Below, piece after piece: positions 25,149-33,464 of a DNA stretch of 37,926 nucleotides. The stretch covers positions 1 through 37,926 of the forward strand of contig CAMCHO010000023.1 of assembly GCA_945874455.1 (NCBI GenBank). Reading direction: 5' to 3'. Source of the DNA: Opitutus sp. GAS368 (lineage in GTDB: Bacteria > Verrucomicrobiota > Verrucomicrobiia > Opitutales > Opitutaceae). Positions within the stretch are counted from its first letter, which is position 1. Each line of letters starts with the position of its first letter. Under the pieces are notes generated by a model. That model worked only from the letters and a program-made list of their open reading frames with translations. It made no database searches and was not told the origin of the DNA. The position numbers and the translations under genes are program-made.

Positions 25149-25314
25149 CATGAATCCCCCGCGTGATTTTCCTTAAAAAATATCACCTCACATCGCTTCG
25201 TCATAGCGTGGAGTGAGTTACCGACGCTACAATTCCAGTAATTCCCCCAAAACCCGCACCCGAACGGGCGCACACATCACCGAAAACCTTCTACGCTGCT
25301 CGCTGATCCCTCAG

Positions 25315-25662
<348 letters not shown>

Positions 25663-27177
25663 TCAGATGTTGCTGGCATCATAGATATACCCGTGCTCCC
25701 CGTGGTCGGTCAGATCGAGACCTTCCTGCTCCGCCTCGATCGTGGGTCTCAGACCGATGGTCGCGCGCAGCACGAGGGCAATGATCAACGTTCCGCCGAC
25801 CGCCAGACCCAAGGCGACGCCCATCCCCTTGAGTTGCTCCATCCACAACGTGCGCCCGACTGAAGCGCTCAGGTGAGTGGCGAGATTTCCGTTAATCGCG
25901 ACATCGGCAAACACGCCGGTGAGGAGCATCCCGATCGTGCCGCCCACGCCATGGACGCCAAAGACATCCAACGCGTCGTCGTAGCGCAGCCACCCCTTCA
26001 GCTTCGTGCAGGCAAAGAAAGGCAAGGTGCCGCCTGCCAATCCCACCCAAACCGACGCCGTGGCGTCGATAAAACCGCACGCCGGCGTGATCGCCACCAA
26101 CCCCGCCACCGCACCCGAACAGAATCCGAGCACACTGGCCTTGCCGCGCACATAATACTCCAACCCCGCCCACGTGCCCGCGGCCACCGCCGCGGCAATC
26201 GTCGTCGCCATGAAAGCATTACCGGCGATTCCATCCGCCGCGACCGCCGACCCCGCGTTGAATCCATACCAGCCCACCCACAGCAGGCCCGTCCCCACCA
26301 TACAGAGCACCAGACTATGTGGCGGCATGGGTGTCTTGCCGAAACCAAGCCGTGGACCCAGCACGATACACAAGACCAACGCCGACCAACCGGACGCCAT
26401 CTCCACGACCATGCCACCCGCGAAATCGATCGCCTTGATCGAGGCGGCGGGATTGGCGAGGCCGTTCATCAATCCGTTTGCGCCCCACACCATGTGCGCG
26501 AGGGGACAATACACCAACAGCACCCAGAGCACCGTGAACGCGAGCACGGCGGAGAACTTCATGCGCTCCACCACCGCTCCGACAATCACTGCCGGCGTGA
26601 TGATCGCAAACATCAGCTGAAACATCGCGAAAACATTGTGCGAAACCCAAAACGAATAATTCGGATTGGGGGCGCCCCCCACGCCCTTGAGAAAGAAGTG
26701 CTCCGAGCCTCCGAGGTAGGGGCTGTCGAAGCTTTTGCCAAAGACCAAACTGTAGCCCACGGCCCACCACAGCACCGTCACCACACTCGTGATACCCAGG
26801 CACCAGCCCATGATCGACAGCACATTTTTCGCCCGCACCAGTCCGCCGTAAAAAAGCGCCAGCCCCGGGAGCGTCATGAACAGCACGAGCGCCGCACTCA
26901 CCATCATCCACGCGTTGTGGCCCGGTCCGGCGACGCTCGCACTGGGTGTGGTCAGCCCCGGCGGAATTTCGCCTCGGGCATTTTTCAGAGCCGCGGTCGG
27001 ATCGGTATTAGCCAGATAAGCCTCCACACTCGCTAGCCTTTGCTCGACCGTCGGAGCCAGTGCGACGGGCACCACCGGCGCAGCCGCCGCGGACTCGCCG
27101 CGCACCCATGGGGAGCACAGCAGCCCGAGAAAAAGCGCGATGAGCATAGGACGAAGGTCAGCACTGGTTATTCGCAT
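25663..27177 (-). CDS. amtB: Ammonium transporter Amt, copy 2, with His-to-Glu change in signature
   Basis: 504 residues. An N-terminal signal peptide and a coiled segment (VEQRLASVEAYLANTDP) like that of copy 1 precede 11 predicted transmembrane helices. The pore histidines (CPLAHMVWG and DVFGVHGVGG) and the tail EAEQEGLDLTDHGEHGYIY are conserved. In the family signature this copy reads DFAGGMVVEMASGW where copy 1 and most Amt proteins have VVH: the codon is GAG, a His-to-Glu change. So this channel may differ in selectivity, or act as a sensor rather than a carrier. It has one of the few good Shine-Dalgarno sites in the window (27183-27189). PII follows after 9 bases. It is clearly a duplicate of copy 1. 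Confidence 0.94.
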   Translation of the reverse strand: MRITSADLRPMLIALFLGLLCSPWVRGESAAAAPVVPVALAPTVEQRLASVEAYLANTDPTAALKNARGEIPPGLTTPSASVAGPGHNAWMMVSAALVLFMTLPGLALFYGGLVRAKNVLSIMGWCLGITSVVTVLWWAVGYSLVFGKSFDSPYLGGSEHFFLKGVGGAPNPNYSFWVSHNVFAMFQLMFAIITPAVIVGAVVERMKFSAVLAFTVLWVLLVYCPLAHMVWGANGLMNGLANPAASIKAIDFAGGMVVEMASGWSALVLCIVLGPRLGFGKTPMPPHSLVLCMVGTGLLWVGWYGFNAGSAVAADGIAGNAFMATTIAAAVAAGTWAGLEYYVRGKASVLGFCSGAVAGLVAITPACGFIDATASVWVGLAGGTLPFFACTKLKGWLRYDDALDVFGVHGVGGTIGMLLTGVFADVAINGNLATHLSASVGRTLWMEQLKGMGVALGLAVGGTLIIALVLRATIGLRPTIEAEQEGLDLTDHGEHGYIYDASNI

Positions 27178-27182
27178 AAGGG

Positions 27183-27189
27183 TCCTCCC
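27183..27189 (-). promoter_or_regulatory. Strong Shine-Dalgarno site of amt copy 2
   Basis: GGGAGGA lies five bases before the ATG at 27177. It supports this start, and it stands out because most genes in the window have no such site. Confidence 0.8.
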
Positions 27190-27221
27190 ACTGAGTATTA
27201 TTATTCATGCTAGTCACGTCT

Positions 27222-27241
27222 TTGATGAATCGATCAATCAA
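27222..27241. promoter_or_regulatory. Possible operator palindrome upstream of amt copy 2
   Basis: The 20 bases TTGATGAATCGATCAATCAA are an imperfect palindrome (8 of 10 positions pair) centred on ATCGAT, about 45 bases before the second Amt gene. The local AT-richness (27190-27250) contrasts with the rest of the window and fits a promoter with a regulator site. No sigma-54 spacing was found here. Confidence 0.35.
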
Positions 27242-27314
27242 AGTTTATGACAGAGCCCATGCGGAGTCACCGCTAGACGCCAATCAACGCCGTCCCCACC
27301 GCCCCGATTCAGGC

Positions 27315-27662
<348 letters not shown>

Positions 27663-27729
27663 CTAGGTTGAAATCCGTAACCAGATCGTAGATTCGCAAA
27701 GGTCAGGCGTTGACTCGCGACCACCGCGC

Positions 27730-29517
27730 TCACTCGGGCATCGCGATAGCAATGTGCAGATCCTTGAGCTGCTTCGCCGTGACCGGTGTCGGGCTCTGCG
27801 CCATGAGATCCTGGCCTTTTTGAGTTTTCGGAAACGCGATCACATCACGAATGCTCGTCGTGCCACAGAGCAAAGCACACATCCGGTCCAAACCGAACGC
27901 GATGCCGCCGTGCGGCGGCGCACCATAAGTAAACGCCTTCAACATGTAACCAAATCGACTTTCCACCACGTCGGCCGGGATCTTGAGCACATCTTCAAAT
28001 ATCTTTTTCTGCATCGCCGGGTTGTGAATGCGGATCGAGCCTCCCCCGAGTTCCATGCCGTTGAGGACGACGTCATAATGCTGACCGCGAACTTTCTTCG
28101 GGTCGCTGTCGAGGTACGCCGCATCCTCCGCGACCGGTGCGGTGAATGGATGATGCGTCGCGACGTAGCGGTTCTCCGCCTCATCGTGGCTCATCAACGG
28201 AAAATCGACGACCCACAGAAACTTCCAGTCATCGTGCCGGATCGTCATTTTACCCCGCTTCACGAGGAGTTGCGCCGCCTCGAGGCGGATCCGGCCCAAG
28301 ATCGCGCACGCCTTTTCCCAAGGCGCCGCCGCGAAGAAAATCATGTCGCCTTCGGTCACACCGAGCTGGGCGGTCAACGCCGCCTTTTCCGTCTCCGAGA
28401 AGAATTTCACGATCGGCGATTTCCACTCGCCGCCTTCGACTTTGATGAAGGCGAGTCCCTTCGCACCGAGCGATTTGGCGATTTCCTCGAGCGTCTTGAG
28501 CTCACCTTGCGTAAGATCGGCGAGCCCCTTGGCATTGATCGCTTTGATCGCGCCACCGCCGGTCGCCGTCGAGGCAAACACCTTGAACCCAGAGGTCTTG
28601 AACAACTCGGTGAAGTCCACGAGCTCCATGGCGAAGCGCACATCGGGTTTATCCACCCCGAAGCGGTTCATCGCATCGTGGAACGGCATGCGCACGAATG
28701 GCGTCGCGATGTCCTGACCCAGCACGTCCTGCCAGAGTTTCTTCAGCATGCCCTCGAACAGCGCGTAGATGTCTTCGCGCGTGACGAACGAGGCCTCGAC
28801 GTCCACCTGCGTGAACTCCATCTGCCGATCCGAACGCAAATCTTCGTCGCGGAAGCAGCGCGCGATTTGGAAATATTTCTCCACTCCCGCCACCATGAGA
28901 ATCTGCTTAAACTGCTGCGGCGACTGCGACAGCGCGTAGAACTGTCCCGGGTGAATCCGCGACGGCACGAGATACTCGCGCGCACCTTCCGGCGTGCTCT
29001 TGAACAGGGCCGGCGTCTCCACTTCGATGAACTCTTGGGAGTCAAAATAATCACGGATCGACTTCGCCGCCTTGTGCCGCACGTGCAGATTCTTCCGCAT
29101 CTTCGGACGGCGCAGATCGAGGTAACGATAGGTCAGCCGCATGTCCTCGTTCACCTTGTCACCACCCACGTCGTCGAGCGGAAACGGCGGCGTGTCGGAA
29201 ATATTATGGATCGTTAGCTCAGTCGCATCGACCTCGACTCCACCCGTGGGCAGCGCCGCGTTCACCGTGCCCTCGGGGCGCGCGACGACCTTACCCTTGA
29301 TCCCGATCACCGACTCCGGCTTCAGGTGCGCGGCTTGCTCGCCGATCGCCGGATTCGCCTTCGGGTCAAACATCACCTGCGTGATGCCTTTGCGGTCGCG
29401 CAAATCGATAAAGAGAATCCCGCCGTGGTCGCGGATGGAATCCACCCAGCCTAGGAGCGAAACGGTCGCGCCGAGATCGTTGGGAGTGAGCTGGGCACAG
29501 TGATGGGAGCGGTGCAT
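27730..29517 (-). CDS. aspS: Aspartyl-tRNA synthetase, probably non-discriminating
   Basis: 595 residues from the ATG at 29517; the 16 extra residues of the longer frame are not family-like. A class II synthetase that loads Asp on tRNA. OB-fold anticodon-binding domain (1-105), motif 2 FRDEDLR (222-228), a bacterial GAD insertion (about 290-400: RFGVDKPDVRF, GGGAIKAINAKG) and motif 3 GIAFGLDRM near the C-terminus. In the anticodon domain His31 (SIRDHGG) and Gly83 (RPEGTVN) occupy the positions which, as I recall, mark enzymes that also charge tRNA-Asn, whereas discriminating ones have Leu and Lys. If so, this organism makes Asn-tRNA through the GatCAB amidotransferase. Lies 78 bases after gpmI on the same strand and upstream of the PII cluster. 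Confidence 0.95.
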   Translation of the reverse strand: MHRSHHCAQLTPNDLGATVSLLGWVDSIRDHGGILFIDLRDRKGITQVMFDPKANPAIGEQAAHLKPESVIGIKGKVVARPEGTVNAALPTGGVEVDATELTIHNISDTPPFPLDDVGGDKVNEDMRLTYRYLDLRRPKMRKNLHVRHKAAKSIRDYFDSQEFIEVETPALFKSTPEGAREYLVPSRIHPGQFYALSQSPQQFKQILMVAGVEKYFQIARCFRDEDLRSDRQMEFTQVDVEASFVTREDIYALFEGMLKKLWQDVLGQDIATPFVRMPFHDAMNRFGVDKPDVRFAMELVDFTELFKTSGFKVFASTATGGGAIKAINAKGLADLTQGELKTLEEIAKSLGAKGLAFIKVEGGEWKSPIVKFFSETEKAALTAQLGVTEGDMIFFAAAPWEKACAILGRIRLEAAQLLVKRGKMTIRHDDWKFLWVVDFPLMSHDEAENRYVATHHPFTAPVAEDAAYLDSDPKKVRGQHYDVVLNGMELGGGSIRIHNPAMQKKIFEDVLKIPADVVESRFGYMLKAFTYGAPPHGGIAFGLDRMCALLCGTTSIRDVIAFPKTQKGQDLMAQSPTPVTAKQLKDLHIAIAMPE

Positions 29518-29595
29518 GGTCAAAATGAGTCGGAGAGGAGAACGCACCCGGCGAAGGGTGCGCAAACAGATTCTCGGTGCTAAGCACCAGCCGAC

Positions 29596-31188
29596 TTAGC
29601 CCACCACGAGGCTCTCGCCCGTCATCTCCACCGGCTTCGGCAGCCCCATTAAATGCAGCACCGTCGGCGCGATGTCGCCGAGCCGACCGCCGCTGCGCAT
29701 CTTGGTTTTCCCCGCGACCAAACCTTCCCCCACGGCAAAGACCTCGACAAGATTCAGCGTGTGCGCGGTGTGCGGGCCGCGCGTGATCGGGTCCCACATC
29801 TGCTCGGCGTTGCCGTGGTCCGCACAGACGACGGCCTTGCCGCCCACCTGCGCGATCGCGGCGAGCAACTCGCCCACGCCCGCATCCGTCGCCTCGACAG
29901 CCTTGATGGTCGCGGGCAACGAGCCCGTGTGCCCCACCATGTCGGGATTTGCGAAGTTCACTGCGATGAATCCATATTTCCCTGACAGAATCGCCGCCTT
30001 GGCTGCCGCCGTCACCTCCGCCGCCGACATCTCCGGCTGCAGATCGTAGGTCGCCACCGACGGGCTCGCAGGACACGCGCGGTCTTCACCGGGAAACGGC
30101 TCCCCGCGGTAGTTGTTAAAGAAAAACGTCACGTGCGGATTCTTCTCCGTTTCGGCACAGCGAAACTGCCCGATACCGGCCACGCTCACGACTTCGCCGA
30201 GGATGTTTTTCAACTTCGCCGGTTTGCCCGAGATGATGTGCACCGGCAGGCCGTGCTCATACTCCGTCATCGTCGCGTAGTAGAGATCGAGCTTCGCCCC
30301 GCGGTCGAACGCCTTGAAACCATCCAGCACAAACGCCTTGGTGATCTCGCGCGGACGGTCGCCGCGATAATTATAAAACAGCACCGCGTCACCATCCCCA
30401 AACGTCGCGAGCGGTTTCCCTGCCTCGCCCACGATCCACGTTGCCGGCACAAACTCGTCGCCATTCTGCGTCGGGCTGAGCGGATTCCGGTAGTAATGCT
30501 CGATCGCTTCGGCCGCGCTCGTCGCCGTCGCCACCGCGTGGCGGCCACTCAACATGTCGTAGGCCTTCTGCACGCGCTCCCAACGGTTGTCGCGATCCAT
30601 CGCCCAGAAACGCCCGCAGATCGTGGCGATCGTACCGACGCCGATCTCACGACACTTGGCTTCGACTTGCTCGACAAACGCCAGCCCGCTCTGCGGCGCC
30701 GTATCGCGGCCATCCGTGAACCCGTGGATGAACACTTGCGCCTTCGTCAAACCATCGTCCTTCGCTTGCTGCAAAATCCCGTAGAGATGCTCGAGCATCC
30801 CGTGCACCCCGCCGTCGGACATGATGCCCATGACGTGCAGCTTGGCCGTCGGCGACGCCTTTACGCGGGCCACCACCGCGTGCCAGACGGGATTAGTCGC
30901 GAGTTGTTTTTCGGAGAATAGTTTATTCAGCCGCACCAGCTCCTGATCGACGATCCGGCCCGCGCCGATGTTTTCATGACCGACTTCGGAATTACCCATC
31001 TGCCCGTCGGGCAGCCCCACATCGAGACCGCTCGCGGAGACGAGCGTGTGCGGATACTTCGCCTGCAACGCATCGTCGCACGCCTTCTTGGCGAGGAACA
31101 CGGCGTTCGTCGCGTTTTGCTCAGCGTGAGGATTCTTACCCCAGCCATCACGGATGACGAGGAGGACAGGTTTGCGGGTGGAGCTCAT
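29596..31188 (-). CDS. gpmI: Cofactor-independent phosphoglycerate mutase
   Basis: 530 residues, slightly above the usual 510. It interconverts 3- and 2-phosphoglycerate in glycolysis in the cytoplasm, using two manganese ions and a phosphoserine. Asp14 (VIRDGWG) and the nucleophile Ser67 (GQMGNSEVGHENIGAGR) are in place, the latter 5 residues later than in Bacillus. The substrate loop GFTDGRDTAP and the second metal site NPDMVGHTGS with ADHGN near the C-terminus are intact. It belongs to the alkaline phosphatase fold. Start codon ATG at 31188 without a Shine-Dalgarno site; transcribed divergently from the Sua5-type gene and 78 bases before aspS. Confidence 0.95.
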   Translation of the reverse strand: MSSTRKPVLLVIRDGWGKNPHAEQNATNAVFLAKKACDDALQAKYPHTLVSASGLDVGLPDGQMGNSEVGHENIGAGRIVDQELVRLNKLFSEKQLATNPVWHAVVARVKASPTAKLHVMGIMSDGGVHGMLEHLYGILQQAKDDGLTKAQVFIHGFTDGRDTAPQSGLAFVEQVEAKCREIGVGTIATICGRFWAMDRDNRWERVQKAYDMLSGRHAVATATSAAEAIEHYYRNPLSPTQNGDEFVPATWIVGEAGKPLATFGDGDAVLFYNYRGDRPREITKAFVLDGFKAFDRGAKLDLYYATMTEYEHGLPVHIISGKPAKLKNILGEVVSVAGIGQFRCAETEKNPHVTFFFNNYRGEPFPGEDRACPASPSVATYDLQPEMSAAEVTAAAKAAILSGKYGFIAVNFANPDMVGHTGSLPATIKAVEATDAGVGELLAAIAQVGGKAVVCADHGNAEQMWDPITRGPHTAHTLNLVEVFAVGEGLVAGKTKMRSGGRLGDIAPTVLHLMGLPKPVEMTGESLVVG

Positions 31189-31361
31189 GGAAAAAGAGAG
31201 ACGCTACGGATGACCACGGATGGACCGAGGTAAAACGTAAATTCTCACCAACGTCATTGTTTCAGCTCAACCGACCGCAGCAGGTCGCCGCGAAGCCTCC
31301 CCGCCGAATGCGCCGAGCTGGGCTTGCCGCCGCGCGTTCCCGCTGCCACCACAGGCCCCCG

Positions 31362-32399
31362 ATGCCCGTACGTTCCAAGGCTCTTCCCTCCGTTCGCCCA
31401 CGCCCACTCCGCGCGCGCACCTACGCGGGCACGCCACGCAATCTCGCGACACTCGCCCGCGTGTTGCGCTCGGGCGGACTCGTCGCCGCTCCGACCGAAA
31501 CCGTCTACGGTCTCGCCGCCAACGCCCTCGATCCCGCAGCCTGCGAGCAAATTTTCCTCGCAAAGGCGCGTCCCCAAACCGACCCGCTAATCGTGCACAT
31601 CGAAGCGATCGCGGACCTCGCCCAACTCGCAGTCGTCAACCCCGCCGCCCTCGTGCTCGCGCAGACATTCTGGCCCGGCCCGCTCACCCTCGTGCTGCCG
31701 AAGACCGCGCTCGTGCCCGCGATCGTGTCCGCCGGTCTCCCGAGTGTCGCCGTCCGCATGCCCGCTCATCCCCTCTTCCGTCGCCTCCTCCGACTCGCGG
31801 GCGTGCCGCTGGCCGCCCCGAGTGCGAACCCGTTCGGCTACGTGAGCCCCACCACCGCCCAACACGTGCGCGACGGCCTCGGCGATAAAATCAGCCACAT
31901 CCTCGACGGCGGCCCCTGCTCGGTCGGTCTCGAATCTACCATCGTTGACCTCCGCCAGCCCGCGCGCCCCCGCGTCCTTCGCCCCGGCGCAATCACCCGC
32001 GCACAACTCGAACAAGCCCTCGGCGTCCCCGTGCTCGCTCCAGCCCGTCGTCGCACCCCAGCCACTGCAGTCGCCCAAATCGCGCCCGGGTTGCTCACGC
32101 GCCACTACAGCCCGCGCACACCCGTGCAACTGCACACGCACCTCACCACGCGCGCGGTCTCCTCGGGCGATCCGCGCGAGGCTTGGGTGTTCATCGCGAA
32201 GCCCCCCGTCCTCCGCGGAAAAAATATCTATTGGTTTGATCACCGCGGCGACCTGCCCCGGGTGGCTCAGCGACTCTTCGCCCTTCTCCGCGAGCTCGAC
32301 CAAGCCGGCTTCACCCGCCTGCACATCGAACTCGCCCCGGGCCGCGCTGGCCTCGCCGATGCCATCAACGATCGCCTGCGGCGCGCCGCCGCCATTTGA
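31362..32399 (+). CDS. Threonylcarbamoyl-AMP synthase, Sua5 type
   Basis: 345 residues from the ATG at 31362; the frame opens at 31257 but the extra 35 residues are Arg/Pro-rich and unlike the family. It makes threonylcarbamoyl-AMP from threonine, bicarbonate and ATP for the t6A37 modification of ANN-reading tRNAs. YrdC domain (about 15-215): GGLVAAPTETVYGLAANA, KARPQTDPL, WPGPLTLVL, VAVRMPAHP, PLAAPSANPFG, ESTIVDL and LRPGAI. After a linker with PGLLTRHYSPRTP comes the smaller Sua5 C-terminal domain (about 240-345), so this is the two-domain Sua5 form rather than the single-domain YrdC/TsaC. Bicarbonate could be supplied by the carbonic anhydrase at 17084. Followed after 21 bases by hemH. 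Confidence 0.93.
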   Translation: MPVRSKALPSVRPRPLRARTYAGTPRNLATLARVLRSGGLVAAPTETVYGLAANALDPAACEQIFLAKARPQTDPLIVHIEAIADLAQLAVVNPAALVLAQTFWPGPLTLVLPKTALVPAIVSAGLPSVAVRMPAHPLFRRLLRLAGVPLAAPSANPFGYVSPTTAQHVRDGLGDKISHILDGGPCSVGLESTIVDLRQPARPRVLRPGAITRAQLEQALGVPVLAPARRRTPATAVAQIAPGLLTRHYSPRTPVQLHTHLTTRAVSSGDPREAWVFIAKPPVLRGKNIYWFDHRGDLPRVAQRLFALLRELDQAGFTRLHIELAPGRAGLADAINDRLRRAAAI

Positions 32400-32420
32400 C
32401 ATCGCCGATTTCCTGCGGAC

Positions 32421-33464
32421 ATGTCTCACCCCTGTATGGCTCAACGCGCTATCCTCCTCCTCAACCTCGGTTCGCCCGATTCCACTTCCGTCCCAGACGT
32501 CAAACGCTACCTGCGCGAATTCCTCGGCGATGAGCGCGTCATCGACCGACCTGGCTCGGCCTTCATCCGGAGTGTGTTGGTCAACGGCGTTATTATACCG
32601 TTTCGCGCCAAAAATTCCGCGCACGCCTACTCCACCATTTGGACCGACGCTGGCTCCCCGCTAATCGTCACGAGCAAGCTCACCCAGGCCGCCCTCCAAA
32701 AACGCCTGAGCTCCCCGGTCGACCTCGCCATGAACTATGGCAATCCCTCGATCCCCGACGCGGTCCGCCGCCTCATCGCGGCGGGCGTCAACGAAGTCCT
32801 GCTCTTCCCGCAATACCCGCACTACGCGATGTCGAGCTGGGAAACTGTCGTGGTCAAAGTCCGCCGGGTCGCCGCCGAGCTCGCGCCCACCATGAAGGTC
32901 GCCTGCGCCCAGCCGTTCTACGCGGAACCCGACTACATCGACGCCCTCGTCGCCAGCGCCCGCCCGTATCTGGCGCAGCCCCACGATCACCTGATGTTCA
33001 GTTACCACAGCATTCCGAAACGCCATCTCACCAAAGGCGACTCCTCGAAGGCCCATTGCCTTGTCACCCCCGATTGTTGCAACACCTGTTCGCCCGCCCA
33101 CGCGACCTGCTACAAGGCCCAGGTCACCCGCACCACCCAGCTCTTCGCCCAACGCGCCGGACTCGACCCCGCCCGCTGGTCCATCGCGTTTCAATCACGC
33201 ATCGTCGGTGAGCCGTGGCTCACTCCATATACCGACTTCGAATTAAAACGCCTCGCGGGCGAGGGTCGCAAACGCATGCTCGTCATGACCCCGGCCTTCG
33301 TAACCGACTGCCTCGAGACCCTCGAAGAAATCCGCGTCCGCGGCGCCGAAGAATTTGAAGAAGCCGGCGGCGAATCGTTCACCGCGATTCCGTGCCTCAA
33401 CGATCATCCGGCCTACATCGATTTCCTCGCCAAGCGCTGCGGTGCATGGCTGGATGCCAGCTAA
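32421..33464 (+). CDS. hemH: Ferrochelatase with internal cysteine cluster
   Basis: 347 residues (ATG at 32421; ATG at 32436 is also possible). Inserts iron into porphyrin in the last step of heme synthesis. AILLLNLGSPD opens the protein, the catalytic His196 lies in SYHSIP and the partner Glu299 in DCLETLEE. Just after the catalytic His is a cysteine-rich stretch, Cys213, 219, 220, 223 and 230 (C-x5-CC-x2-C-x6-C), which could bind a [2Fe-2S] cluster; such internal clusters are known from some bacterial ferrochelatases, for example in Myxococcus. It lies 21 bases after the Sua5-type gene, and its last 11 bases overlap the likely start of the histidine kinase gene, so the three form one operon. 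Confidence 0.94.
   Translation: MSHPCMAQRAILLLNLGSPDSTSVPDVKRYLREFLGDERVIDRPGSAFIRSVLVNGVIIPFRAKNSAHAYSTIWTDAGSPLIVTSKLTQAALQKRLSSPVDLAMNYGNPSIPDAVRRLIAAGVNEVLLFPQYPHYAMSSWETVVVKVRRVAAELAPTMKVACAQPFYAEPDYIDALVASARPYLAQPHDHLMFSYHSIPKRHLTKGDSSKAHCLVTPDCCNTCSPAHATCYKAQVTRTTQLFAQRAGLDPARWSIAFQSRIVGEPWLTPYTDFELKRLAGEGRKRMLVMTPAFVTDCLETLEEIRVRGAEEFEEAGGESFTAIPCLNDHPAYIDFLAKRCGAWLDAS

Noticed and set aside
27754-29217. Long + strand frame of 487 codons opposite aspS
   Set aside because: Shadow frame; aspS has all class II motifs on the - strand.
31257-31361. Longer Sua5-type protein from the ATG at 31257
   Set aside because: The extra 35 residues are low-complexity and the YrdC domain is complete from 31362.
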